Below, one piece after another: positions 54,490-64,000 of a stretch of 64,000 nt of DNA. The DNA is taken from NCBI GenBank assembly GCA_030295235.1, contig AP026162.1, positions 1,302,001 through 1,366,000 on the forward strand, read 5' to 3'. The DNA is from Fistulifera solaris (lineage: Eukaryota; Bacillariophyta; Bacillariophyceae; Naviculales; Stauroneidaceae). The notes below the pieces were generated by a model that was given only the letters and a program-made list of their open reading frames with translations, made no database searches and was not told where the DNA came from. Position 1 is the stretch's first letter. Each line of letters begins with the position of its first letter. The position numbers were made by a program, and so were the translations under genes.

Positions 54490-54660
54490 AAAAATATCTC
54501 TCTACAGAGAGAACTTTCTCTCTAAAGAGAGAAATAGGGAGAAATATCTCTTTTAAGGGAGAAAATTTCTCTCTAAGAGAGAAATCGAGAGAAAATCTCT
54601 CTCTAAAGAGAGAAATTTTCTCACTTCAGAGAGAATTTTTCTCTCTGGCAAAAAACACAT
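54490..54660. repeat. Hairpin-rich GAGAGAAATTTTCTCTC block, copy 2
   Basis: Direct-orientation copy of the 53630 block. The central landmark AGAGAGAAATAGGGAGAAA is at 54527 here and at 53673 in copy 1. About 690 bp separate the two blocks. Confidence 0.88.
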
Positions 54661-55100
54661 TACTTGTTTTGCGTTATGAGCGAACATACCGTTTCGGTTG
54701 CTAAAGATAATATTTATCGTTGAAACCAAGTTTCGTTCATAGATATTTAGGAATCGATACGACATCAAAACCGTAGATAATCGGAACCGCTCGGAGTGAG
54801 TAATTTCCGTCAAGCTCCCTGACCCTCTGAAGAGAGTCTGACACCACAGACTCATCTGGCCACTCTTTGTTAACCAACATCCGACATATCGTTCGATTTT
54901 GTTTTTATTACGCTAGGAGACAAAACCGTGTTTTTCACTAGGTTAACACGGTTTCTAGCAATTTTAACCCCCAAAAGGGCCCCAATTTCACCGGACGGGG
55001 TCTTTTTTTTGGCAGACGTGTCTGTCCTTTATCCGAGGGGGACGAAATCCAGAGCCAACCGGCCGTCGTCTTCGTTTTCGCTCACAAAATAATAACAACC

Positions 55101-56249
55101 ATGACGGCGGCCTTGGTCGAGAACGACAACGATGGCTTTGAAGTCACCTCGCGGAAGAAAGTGCCCAGAAAGAATCTCTGTATTGGTAATCTTCCTACGC
55201 AGATCGATGAAGCTGACTATTTGTTGACGCGACTCAAAGAATTTCTTCGAGAGGAATGTTCTCTCAAAGAGACGGACATGACTGATGTACAGATTCATTC
55301 GTCGGCGCGAGCCTCTTATGCTTTGTTGCCGTGTGAAAATCATCGGATGGACAAAATAATACAAACGCTGCATCGGAAAGAATTTTTAGGAAAGAAACTG
55401 GTAGTGCAAAGAGAACGAAAGAAGAAAGCCTACGATACCGGCGGCAACTCCAACAACAAGCAAAAGGCGTTTGGAAGTTGGAGCCAATCCACTGTTGAAC
55501 ACGTCGGTCATGTAATAAAAGAAGAGATGGATTATGCGGACGATCCTGTGAATACAGCTATTGCTGCAGCTGCTGCCGTGGGTGTAATGTCCTCGTCGAA
55601 TCCTTTACTGTCGCAACCGATGGATGATTTGCTTGCCGATTATGGTGAGCAGGATCTGAATTGGAAGCAGTTGAATGTACCCACTAGTGACGCATTACCA
55701 GAGGCGGCTCAACAACAAAGCGAAAGTCAGCTGACTCAACTTGGAAAAGCACCGATACACATCCAATTCTATTCGTTCGGATATCATCATGGTGCACCCA
55801 ATGAAGTACGGAACGGGTGGAGCCACGCGCAGCCCCTTCCTGTGCATGACTGTCGTGACTTGGGAACGGTCCCGGTTCATCTCATGTGGCAAGATGGACT
55901 ATCGGGTGTGGTCAAGCGTGAGTTGATGTGGAATACCGATATCCGCAACATGGCGAACGATTTGGCGGATCGCGTGGCCGACGCCGTGATGGATGCGATT
56001 AATGAAGGCGGGCACGGATATGCTTTGCCATTGAAGATGCAAATACTGGTAGCCAGTGAACTGGGAAAGCACCGCAGCGTTGTTTTCTGTGAATTGGCCG
56101 CCACTGCATTAAGGAAACGTTTGCGAGCCAATGAGAACAATCAATTTCGCGAACCCTGTTCGGTCGACACATTTCATCGTGATTTACCGAATCGAACTGC
56201 TAAAACTGCGCCTTCAAAGAGTAACAAGAAGAATATCTTTGAAGATTAG
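55101..56249 (+). CDS. RRM-like plus RapZ C-terminal domain protein
   Basis: 382 residues. An RRM-like fold near residues 25-108 (KNLCIGNLPTQIDEADYLL, ASYALLPCENHRMDKIIQTL) is followed by a linker with an Ala-rich stretch. A RapZ C-terminal domain (about 213-340) has IHIQFYSFGYHHGAPNE, GLSGVVKREL-like segments and SELGKHRSVVFCELAATAL, corresponding to the GCTGGKHRSV motif of bacterial RapZ. The P-loop half of RapZ is absent. In bacteria this C-terminal domain binds small RNA; here, joined to an RRM, it may bind RNA as well (inference). ATG 55101 is in good context (ACCATGACG) and the frame is unbroken. Confidence 0.85.
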   Translation: MTAALVENDNDGFEVTSRKKVPRKNLCIGNLPTQIDEADYLLTRLKEFLREECSLKETDMTDVQIHSSARASYALLPCENHRMDKIIQTLHRKEFLGKKLVVQRERKKKAYDTGGNSNNKQKAFGSWSQSTVEHVGHVIKEEMDYADDPVNTAIAAAAAVGVMSSSNPLLSQPMDDLLADYGEQDLNWKQLNVPTSDALPEAAQQQSESQLTQLGKAPIHIQFYSFGYHHGAPNEVRNGWSHAQPLPVHDCRDLGTVPVHLMWQDGLSGVVKRELMWNTDIRNMANDLADRVADAVMDAINEGGHGYALPLKMQILVASELGKHRSVVFCELAATALRKRLRANENNQFREPCSVDTFHRDLPNRTAKTAPSKSNKKNIFED

Positions 56250-56721
56250 TCGATAGATATCGAGTCAGGTGCTAATATTTCATGTTGTTTCGTCAATACC
56301 GTTTATTTTGTTTTTAGTACCTCGTAAGTTAGGACAACAAGTGTCGAATGGTGAAAGGACGAGTCAAAACATCATATTTTTGTCGTTGCATCCATGAGAA
56401 ATAGATTTGATGTGCGTCGCTAAGCGTTAGCTTCCGTGTGTTCTGTCTGTCTCATTGCTATCACTAATGTGACGTCATTCCTTTTGTCCCACGTGGAAGG
56501 CGCGGACACGCAATCATTTCCGTCCATTTTTGACCCATTCAAAAATGATCGTTCAATCCGATGTCGGCAAACAAGCATTGCTGCCATCCCAGACAACTAG
56601 CTTCATATCCAACTCGTTTCTCAGCGCTACCACGATAGCCTCACCAGTATATATAGGAAAGGACTAGTACGGATCCGAGCTATCAGTGTCTGTTTATTTG
56701 CTATTAAGAATACTCGACAAA
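56250..56721. other. Intergenic spacer
   Basis: 472 bp with no gene seen. The final part (GTATATATAGG near 56646-56656) looks like a TATA box about 66-76 bp upstream of the start codon at 56722. Confidence 0.45.
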
Positions 56722-58356
56722 ATGAGGCTGTCGAAGCGCGTCGCATTGCTAGCTGTCTTCTTTGTGTCTTGTTTGGCAGCGGCTGAGAACTCTATAGAGC
56801 ATGCAGAAATAGATACAGTATCAGACTCGCGTTCCGAAAATATAGATCAGGTTGTTGGAGGGTCGCCAAATTTGAGTAAAGAAAGTCTAGACACCGACAT
56901 GTCATCGGAATCAAGTTCTAGCGACATTCATCCTGATGAACCCGAAGAGGATCAGGCAACATCGAAACTTTCTACCGCTACCGATGATGAACCGGATACT
57001 GCTTCGGATACCGTTACTGAATCATCACAACACGAAAGGACGGAGGAAGAAAATACCCTTGCAGGAGAAGAGGATGCTGTGTCGAGCGATCCCAACACTA
57101 CTCGGGAAAACGGTGCTTCATTCAAGGATCATGAAGATTTTCCGGACGAATTTGACAGCGAAGCCGTCGATTCAATTAAAGTAGAATTGGACGACAGTAA
57201 AATGGAAGTGAAAGCGTTGGAAGCGGATGAGATTGTTGTTGAAGCGAAATTACAGGAGAGCGAAGAAGTACAAGAAGCTATGACGAATGTGAATGATGTC
57301 GATCCGACTGTGGAAAGGTTAATAAAGTTACCAGTTGAGGAAATTGATGATTCTGTGGTCGAAAATGATTCAACAGAGCACGAGCTGTTGGAGGATTCGG
57401 GCACGCAGGATGGTGAGAAAAATACTGAACTAATTTCAGCAGATGACTCCTCTGACCAGACGAGAAATAGTACACAAAAAGAGAATATGATTCATACAGC
57501 AGTAGCTGTTCCTGATGAGGAGAAAAAATCACAGACACGTGAGGCTTCATTCTCTGTGGATGATACATCAGATAGCTCGGAAACGGAGACTCGATACCAG
57601 CCGAATTGTGGAGTGTGGGGTGTTTATCGAACCGAATCTCGTTATGCGAATTTATCGGTCCTCGCACTTCTCTTCCAAGACTTGTTTCAGAAAGATGAAG
57701 CCGAAGCTGTGGCCATGTTGAAGGATCTTGCATCCAGCGTTACTGTCCCAATGCAGAATGTGTTGGACAAAATACATAATGTTAGTGAAGAGATAAGCGA
57801 AATGGCTGACTCTGTTGACAGAATAAAGAAATCTCCGAATTCGGAGTTTGTGGAAGGGTTGGATGATATCGACAAATTCTTTGAAGGCGTAGATGTGCCT
57901 GATGAGTTGGACGTCGGTGCTGCTGGGTTATCGATACAAGAGGTACTCATGGGTCAAGGAACGCAAATAGTTATAAAAAGATTGAAGATGGGATTCGCTG
58001 CCATACAGGATGGGGTTATGACAATGAAGGTATTAGTCGTTTCAACTATAGAGGCCTTCGTATCCCGAAGAGAGGAGTTTGCAACCAAGAAAGATGAAAT
58101 TCTGCTTGCATTGAAAAAAGGGAAAACGGCTATTATCGGAGGTATCGTGGACTTCAGGGACAGTGACAACGGAAGGCGGATAGAACTTCTTCATCAGCTT
58201 GCTCGACTGGGTTGGAGGTCTACTGTCACGACTGCACATAGCTTACGGGAGCTGGTTAAGCGCGTATTCGACGATGGTGAAGATATAGAGGAAATCTTAA
58301 AGGAGTCGACAGCAGTAGACGATGAAATTCGGCGTATGATACAAAAAAATTCATAA
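56722..58356 (+). CDS. Acidic secreted hypothetical protein
   Basis: 544 residues from ATG 56722; a GTG extension to 56686 is rejected. A signal peptide (VALLAVFFVSCLAAAEN) leads into an approximately 280-residue acidic, Ser/Thr-rich disordered region. The C-terminal half is compact and helical, opening with QPNCGVWGVYRTESRYANLS and containing heptad-like helices (IHNVSEEISEMADSVDR, RIELLHQLARLGWRS). No family is recognised. The layout resembles secreted diatom proteins of the ER, silica vesicle or cell surface, but nothing here proves that. The frame is unbroken. Confidence 0.75.
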   Translation: MRLSKRVALLAVFFVSCLAAAENSIEHAEIDTVSDSRSENIDQVVGGSPNLSKESLDTDMSSESSSSDIHPDEPEEDQATSKLSTATDDEPDTASDTVTESSQHERTEEENTLAGEEDAVSSDPNTTRENGASFKDHEDFPDEFDSEAVDSIKVELDDSKMEVKALEADEIVVEAKLQESEEVQEAMTNVNDVDPTVERLIKLPVEEIDDSVVENDSTEHELLEDSGTQDGEKNTELISADDSSDQTRNSTQKENMIHTAVAVPDEEKKSQTREASFSVDDTSDSSETETRYQPNCGVWGVYRTESRYANLSVLALLFQDLFQKDEAEAVAMLKDLASSVTVPMQNVLDKIHNVSEEISEMADSVDRIKKSPNSEFVEGLDDIDKFFEGVDVPDELDVGAAGLSIQEVLMGQGTQIVIKRLKMGFAAIQDGVMTMKVLVVSTIEAFVSRREEFATKKDEILLALKKGKTAIIGGIVDFRDSDNGRRIELLHQLARLGWRSTVTTAHSLRELVKRVFDDGEDIEEILKESTAVDDEIRRMIQKNS

Positions 58357-58496
58357 CCATAAAATTTGAGTCATCCTGTTCCGCCTTTGCTGTATCCGAC
58401 GTAAGTTTGGATTGAAACAACGAATGATAAACTTCGTCTATTAGTTGTTGAAAAGAGTTATCTAATAGAATATCTGTAACCGCAGAACATTTAGAC

Positions 58497-61205
58497 TTAA
58501 GAGCTAGCCTCCTTAATAATCTGTTTGAAAGAATACGGAGCGAACCTAATACCATCAGCCTTGAAGAACTTATTTTGGAACTCAACCCAGTGCAATCGTA
58601 GAGCATGCAAAAAGCATTCTAGCACATCCATCATCAGTAGCACACCAAACGTCACGCCAGCAAAGACACCGTAACCAAGGAAGGTTGCGAAGAAATTCAT
58701 GTTTAATGTAGTCAACATTGCCTTTTCCCAAAAGACAGTGGCGAGCTCAGAGTGAGCCAACGACAACGCCCAGAGACGGAGATAAGATGCTGTGTTGGAA
58801 ACCATACCAAGCACGAACTCAATAGTTTCAATAGCTTGGTGAATAAGAATTTCGCCGAATCCATGTTCCTCGTGCTCATCGTGCTCTTCTTCGTCGCCAT
58901 CACCGTGATGAGCTGCGGAGTGACTTGCTTGTGACATCAAATATGGTTTTGCCAACAGCAGAATGGGAACTGAAGCAAATGCCAACATGAGAAGAATGTT
59001 TTGGATAGGACCTTGTCCAGCGTACATTGGTTCGTCGACAACGCCAGGCATCAAAGCGATATTGATCAGTGTCGTAATTAGGTTGGGAGGTTGGCAACCA
59101 TCACCTGATCCACCATAATTGAGTGGACAAAGCGTTGCTGTATTGTCGTTACCTGTGCAAGGGTAGCCCCATGGAGTGCACAAGCCTGTATCAGACTCGC
59201 ATTCGGTCCACACTCCATCGTAGTCCGGTGATCCCCAACCTTCACTTCCAGGAGCAAGACAAGTTGCCGAAAGCATTCGTGAATTCCAGTTGGCTGCCCA
59301 TTTGTAAAAAATTAAAAAGACCATGTAGATAAACAGTGATGATGCAAAAACAACCATTGGCAAAAACTCATACATGAAATCCAGCTTTTGTCCGAAGTAA
59401 AGAGCGTTCGCTCCCTTCAGCAGAGTACCACCAAACATCTGCACGATGCCAAAGATGACAGAAAGCTTCATCTTGAATGAGTTAAAGAAAAGAAGTTCGT
59501 TGGAGGCAACATGCCACATCGGGTCGAGACCGAAGGGATAGACAGCTTCTTCAGATCCATAGTTAGCAGTCATTTCAGCAACGTCTCCCTCTTCCACACC
59601 ATTCTCGGTGTCGAACGACCAACGAGTACCGAAAAGGTTCAAGCCTAACGAAAACATATCGTTGTAAATCAATCCAGCGTAAACAGCGAAGAAACCCATC
59701 ATAGTAATCATGTAGCGACCAGTGTGCATACCCTCGGCCATTTCTGAAAGCTTGGAGTTTTCATTGGCCTTTTCGTTCCAAAGCAGGTAAAGCCCGGCGC
59801 AGAACAGGAACATACCGTGACCAACGTCTCCATACATGACTCCGAACAAGAAGGGGAATGTGGCTGCAGTAAACAATGCGGGGTTGGCTTCTCGGTAGCG
59901 CGGGATACCGTACGTGTTGACGAACTCCTGGTATCCGTACGTGAATTTGTTTGTGATAAAATGCGTCGGCGGTGTCGGCCAAGGCTGTGCGACAAAGTCG
60001 ACAAGGGAGGGCATGGCCAAGTCCATGTTCGAGTGGGCCCGTTCGACAGCATCACGGACAGCATCGTACGATTCGGAAATTACCCAGCCTTCTCCACGCA
60101 GCATACCCGAGACATCGGCCTTGAACATGTTCAGCGAGTGATACACAGCTTTTTCGCGCAAAACAGTCCACGTCCAACGTTCGGCGTGTTTTGATAACAT
60201 CTGGCAAAGACGGTATCGTGTATCCTGGTTCTTGAGGAGAACCGTGCGCGAGTCAACCAGCTCCTGAGCGTTCTCCGACAACATCTTTTCGACGGAAGCA
60301 GCATCGTCCATGTCCGGAAGCGAATAGCGGTGAGCAGAGAATGCGTCGCAAATCTTCTTCAACTTGAGCTCGATGCTCTCACTTTTGTAGAAGATAATAA
60401 AGACCGATTTCTCTACCAAGAGCCCGGTTTCCGGGTCGGCTACCGGTTGTTCGATCGGGGCGAAACGCACGTAGCAATTTCCGCGAGTAGCTCGAAAGAT
60501 CATGCGCTCAAAGCGAGTCTTTTCCTCGGACACGATAACACCGGTGATCGACGAAAAGCGCATATCCAGATCAGGGCGGGGAGCATTGTCATATTTGAGG
60601 AGTCCTTCTTCGTATTCTCCTCGTCCTGTGGTCATTTCCGATACAGCTAGGCGAGGAGCATCGCTCAGAAAAAAGCGACGAGCCTTTTCCAGCACTTCTT
60701 GCAACTCGATTTTCTCGTTGTACTCGGTAGTGAGCTTTTCGGAAAAGTTGATCAACTCTCGCAATTGGGTTTCATATCCTTCAATTTCCGCTTCCAGACT
60801 CTCGAGCAACTGCGATCCACTCTTCTTCGCTCCGTCAGCTGAACTGTATCTAGAAGAGTTCACAAAGTCGTCGACCGTTCCTGGCGACACAAGCTCAAGC
60901 TCAAATTTCTCAATCTCACCGACAAAGAAGCGCAACTTTCGCTCGAGTTCATCGCAACGTTTCACGTAAGAGACGTAACGACGCTGAAAGGGAGTCAAAT
61001 CGGGGTTCAACTGCAGAAAAATAATATATTTAAGAAATCATTGAAGGACGAATGCAACGTACAAGGATGAACAAGAGCGACTACGTACGTCTGTGAATTG
61101 AATTACACCAAGATTGCCGAGATCAGCGAGACAATCATGAGCCGCGTCTTCGTTCACAATCAAGGAGATATACTCCATTGGCTCGGAACGGAACCATCGA
61201 GCCAT
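58497..61205 (-). CDS. V-type ATPase subunit a, copy 2
   Basis: Spliced as complement(58497-61010, 61089-61205) with a 78-nt phase-0 intron (GTACGT to TGCAG) at the same place as in copy 1. The protein has 876 residues with no frame break. It is the membrane stator subunit of the vacuolar proton pump; the Arg-containing SYLRLWALSLAHSELA is present. The two copies are very similar (for instance, both end FAPYSFKQIIK before short different tails). They differ most in the linker near residue 190 and in the Cys-rich luminal loop. The two isoforms may serve different compartments (inference). Confidence 0.96.
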
Positions 61206-61811
61206 TTTTCTCTTTCCTTTGATATGCTACGACGATAACAAGCCAAAGAGAGAGCAACGGGTATTGGCGAAATGATAATAGGTCCGCGTCTTTGCGAGCG
61301 ACGAGGTTTGTGAACGGCCATAAAGAAAGGTGCGGCGGTGGGCGAGAAAGCGTTCAATAAGCGAGAGAGCGAGTTTCAAATCCGTTAAACAGTTCACAGC
61401 AGTGTCAGAGCGGACGGGCGATATCTATTTTTCTATTACTAGCAGCATTGCTTTTCGAGCTGCTATTTCGTCTAAGTATTCGCAATAGTACTACGGTTCT
61501 TGTCGCAGAAACTTTGATCACATAAGCGTAATGGAATATGCGTTTTCTTTCGCTCTTAGCTACTTCATGATGATGAGGTCTCCGTTGACCCGTACTAAGC
61601 GTTAAATGTCCGTTACCCGTTACGCTATTGCGGGGTTATAAGGGTGCGCGGTAAGATAAGGGTGTGTACACGTAAAATCAGAGTGCAAGTACCGTTACGA
61701 TGTTTAGCAGCACAACTTACTTTGCACCTTTTGCACCGCAAGCAGAAGCGGGGACGGAGCATGTATCTTTGGCTTCATTATCCCGTAACATTCCCTAACT
61801 CACTTTTAAAA
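61206..61811. other. Divergent intergenic spacer
   Basis: 606 bp between two start codons facing away from each other. No gene. The sequence GGTGTGTACACG near 61661 and several CGTTAC/GTAACG words near 61612-61625 are noted but not assigned. Confidence 0.45.
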
Positions 61812-63002
61812 ATGGGTCTCTTCAAGACTTTACTCGACACCAGTTCGAGTCGGGTTGAGGCCGAAAACGCGGAAAAGCCCTCCACCACTTCGGCGCTGTC
61901 TCTGCCTTCCGTCGTCTTGCTTTACACGGACCAACCACTGGGTTTTCTCGGATCTTCGACACCTTCGTTCGCTCACCTTACTTTTCAAGCCGTGTGTACC
62001 ACGGCGGAAGAATCAGAAACAACCACTGTGGGCTTACGAGTGAAACAAACCGTCGAATCCGTACCGGACTTGGGCGTGTGGAACGTGCGAATTTCAAAAC
62101 GATTGAGCGACTCTTTGATGAGCATTCCTTCGAAAAATTGTTCATCCTACTGCTGGAAAGTCGACATGTCGAATGCTTCGTCAGTCGAACCGACGTTGAC
62201 ATCGTTGCAAGAGACTCTCGTGCGCTATTTGATTCAAACGTCCGACACGCATGTCCCACCCGAGACGCCCACCGCCACAACTACCTTGTATCAGCTGCGA
62301 TCCGTACAGTTCGGCTTAGCAGCAGAAGATAATGATGGCAAGAATGTGTCGGCCGCGCCGGATGAAAACGATCGACATATTAAAGTATCGCTGCAAATTG
62401 TTGCCGTGTGGCCAAGCTCGGATCCAAACCTTTCCGATGAGGAATCGTTTCTTCGGCAACAAACGACAGCGTTGTTATATTACCATCTTCGACGTTTCGC
62501 TGCAGCTCTAAATGCCACACTGGTATTCGTGGGAAAACAGGAATCCAGTGTACAACTTTGTTTGTCTGTACCACAAGTAGCACGAGTGTTGAAAGCTTGG
62601 GCGGAGGGATCCTGTGTCTGGGATTCGAAGGTTTGGACTGAGGTATTGGAAATTGAGACCTCTGAGGAGAAAGAAGACGACAACGCTCTCATTTACGGTC
62701 CTGGAATGCATAATACTGAATGGATTGAGAGCGTTCTGCTTCGTAACGCTAGTTATCCCGGCCACTGGGATGCAACCAAGGAGTCTGTGTGGAAGATATT
62801 ACCGGCACCTCTCCCAGATGACACTTCTAACAAAAGAGTGGTTACTAAGGGAACAGGTGATGAGAGTTGGCTGCAAGAACTTCGTGATTCCATTGCCTTG
62901 CCAGTAGAAGCGGCAGCGACTCCCCGAAAACCAGTGACGACTGCATCTGAAAGCAAGACACCCGATGTATCGGATTACTTCGCGAGCCTATTAAAGACGT
63001 AG
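61812..63002 (+). CDS. Conserved-looking cytosolic hypothetical protein
   Basis: 396 residues from ATG 61812; an extension of the frame to 61644 is probably untranslated. The protein begins MGLFKTLLDTSSSRVEAE and ends DVSDYFASLLKT. The middle has VVLLYTDQPLGFLGSSTPSF, LQETLVRYLIQTSD, AALLYYHLRRFAAALNAT-like helices and GPGMHNTEWIESVLLRNASY. No signal peptide, membrane helix or catalytic motif is apparent. The short MGLFKxLLD start and short helical end are reminiscent of assembly or trafficking factors, but no family can be assigned. It is convergent with the ABC transporter gene, with 19 bp between stop codons. Confidence 0.75.
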   Translation: MGLFKTLLDTSSSRVEAENAEKPSTTSALSLPSVVLLYTDQPLGFLGSSTPSFAHLTFQAVCTTAEESETTTVGLRVKQTVESVPDLGVWNVRISKRLSDSLMSIPSKNCSSYCWKVDMSNASSVEPTLTSLQETLVRYLIQTSDTHVPPETPTATTTLYQLRSVQFGLAAEDNDGKNVSAAPDENDRHIKVSLQIVAVWPSSDPNLSDEESFLRQQTTALLYYHLRRFAAALNATLVFVGKQESSVQLCLSVPQVARVLKAWAEGSCVWDSKVWTEVLEIETSEEKEDDNALIYGPGMHNTEWIESVLLRNASYPGHWDATKESVWKILPAPLPDDTSNKRVVTKGTGDESWLQELRDSIALPVEAAATPRKPVTTASESKTPDVSDYFASLLKT

Positions 63003-63021
63003 GAAATGAAATAATAGGTTT

Positions 63022-64000
63022 TTAGTAATGAACATACTCCAGCGCTAACCATGTGAGGACTCTGACGAATACCAAGATGCCACCGAGGACTAATCCGTTC
63101 CTTATGATGTTGTCCTCGGAAAATTCACCACCAAAAAAGCTGTCGATATAATCAGAAGTAGATCCAATGCAAACAGCGTTGCTAGCATCGTCGCATATTC
63201 CTTTCGCTACAAGATAGTCGTAGAATTCACTGGTAGTATCGGCCACCACAGTTCCGTCGATCGTTCGATACAATGCCATCACCAAGCCCTCATATACATA
63301 ACGACCCGGCGTTATACTGTACGGCACTTCAAAGAATGTTCCAACCATGAACTGAGGGCGAACGATCAAGCCAGAGAAGAAGTTGTTCAAGCCTATGTAC
63401 ACGCTGGATAATACAAATGCTGTTTGGGGTGACTGTACTAAACAAACAAAAGCTTGTCCAATGTATGAATAGATAGCGAGATTCAATGTAAAGAAACCCT
63501 GAGCAATCGGAATGAGTTAGACTCTTCATATAAAAATCAACAGGACAAAGCATTGACGTACCCAAAACCCAGCGGAGAAAGCGGCGTTGTTTATGTGGGA
63601 TGACGATAAAAAAATAGCTGTGAAGATTGCACCGCCGGCGACAATGAACCATTTTTCTGCCACACCTAGAGCTATCCCGATTGCCTTACTTCCGTACATA
63701 CCCGAATTGGCGTGCCGGCGAAACATCATTTTGATATCTTGCATGACGGGCAATACGGAAACAATTGACATGATACCTGTGATGATAAAGGAAAGAAAGA
63801 TAACGGAGAGCCGAGCTCTCATTTCAATTTCTGTGAACTGGGTACGACGCCAGTTCCACAAGAAGACCGACCCGAGGACAAATGCGATGATAGCGGAGAC
63901 AGATAGACGTGTGAGATTGTATGTTGGAGACCTCCAGTAAATTGTGCGTAGTCGGGCGTTCACTAATTCTTCTCTTTGAACCTGCGAAACCGCATATTCA
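63022..64000 (-). CDS. ABCG-type transporter, C-terminal part (cut by window edge)
   Basis: Spliced as complement(63022-63498, 63562 to beyond 64000) with a 63-nt intron (GTACGT to CTCAG). The visible part is an ABC-2 membrane domain: at least five hydrophobic helices (LSVSAIIAFVLGSVFLW, VIFLSFIITGIMSIVSV, WFIVAGGAIFTAIFL) and a luminal loop with paired Cys (GICDDASNAVCIG), ending in a final helix before HY. Loop motif GLIVRPQFMVGTFFEVPY and YVYEGLVMALY match the PDR/ABCG group. The nucleotide-binding half lies to the right of the window. Substrate unknown. Confidence 0.88.

Larger units (their letters stand above)
53363..55100. other. Repeat-rich intergenic region
   Basis: 1.7 kb holding two GAGAGAAATTTTCTCTC blocks (next entries) and no supported gene. 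A 78-codon ORF at 54045-54281 between the blocks lacks an ATG start and is not called. The start carries a short relative (ACGCGAATTTCACGTAGCCG) of the 29.3-30.0 kb repeats. Confidence 0.5.

Noticed and set aside
1-64000. tRNA, rRNA or snoRNA genes
   Set aside because: I looked for GGTTCGAATCC-like T-arms with matching acceptor stems and found none; a covariance-model search would be decisive.

Overview
The window is nuclear DNA of a eukaryotic alga, most likely a pennate diatom close to Phaeodactylum tricornutum (inference). The evidence is a light-harvesting (fucoxanthin chlorophyll a/c type) protein with a signal peptide ending in an ASAFAP-like plastid motif (39019-39733), short GT-AG introns of about 60-110 nt, tightly packed genes on both strands, and eukaryotic proteins such as GRIM-19, LCMT1, Rit1 and V-ATPase subunit a. 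There is no sign of operons, bacterial genes or a complete transposon.

Layout. 1-13.3 kb: a Q-rich/zinc-binding unknown protein (cut by the left edge), a RIB7-like pyrimidine reductase, a metallophosphoesterase, a 33-34-bp repeat array, a conserved hypothetical gene, a prephenate dehydratase-ACT-TyrA fusion, two small divergent genes, an RNase H-like protein and an NAD(P)-dependent reductase. 13.3-23.3 kb: TruD/Pus7-type pseudouridine synthase, GRIM-19 (complex I), a TrhO-type rhodanese protein, V-ATPase subunit a copy 1 and acyl-CoA delta-9 desaturase copy 1. 23.3-31.4 kb: repeat-rich DNA, a MYND/RING-like/helical-repeat gene followed by a decayed tandem copy, a TrmB-like methyltransferase, a second CCAGATTTTCTGG array, a 427-bp tandem duplication and desaturase copy 2. 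31.4-51.9 kb: acidic Ser-rich unknowns, a plastid membrane protein, two tandem secreted paralogues, Rit1, the light-harvesting protein, 1.8 kb of low-complexity spacer, an F-box/LON-domain protein, LCMT1, a charged coiled-coil protein, a protein with a C-terminal Cys pairs motif, and a secreted S1/P1 nuclease. 52.0-54.7 kb: a satellite of 234-241-bp units, then two blocks of GAGAGAAATTTTCTCTC hairpins. 55.1-64 kb: an RRM plus RapZ-C-domain protein, an acidic secreted protein, V-ATPase subunit a copy 2, an unknown cytosolic protein and an ABCG transporter cut by the right edge.

Functional links are few, as expected for a eukaryotic chromosome. Three tRNA modification activities (TruD/Pus7, TrhO and TrmB-like) and Rit1, which acts on initiator tRNA, lie within 25 kb, probably by chance. 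Both V-ATPase a and delta-9 desaturase occur twice with conserved intron positions, which points to an old local segmental duplication.

A key caveat for anyone using this annotation: at least eleven well-conserved genes are interrupted by single-base length changes, nearly all in homopolymer runs, with the reading frame resuming in another phase. I read most of these as sequence or assembly errors, and CDS spans below run across them. No tRNA, rRNA or CRISPR array was recognised.
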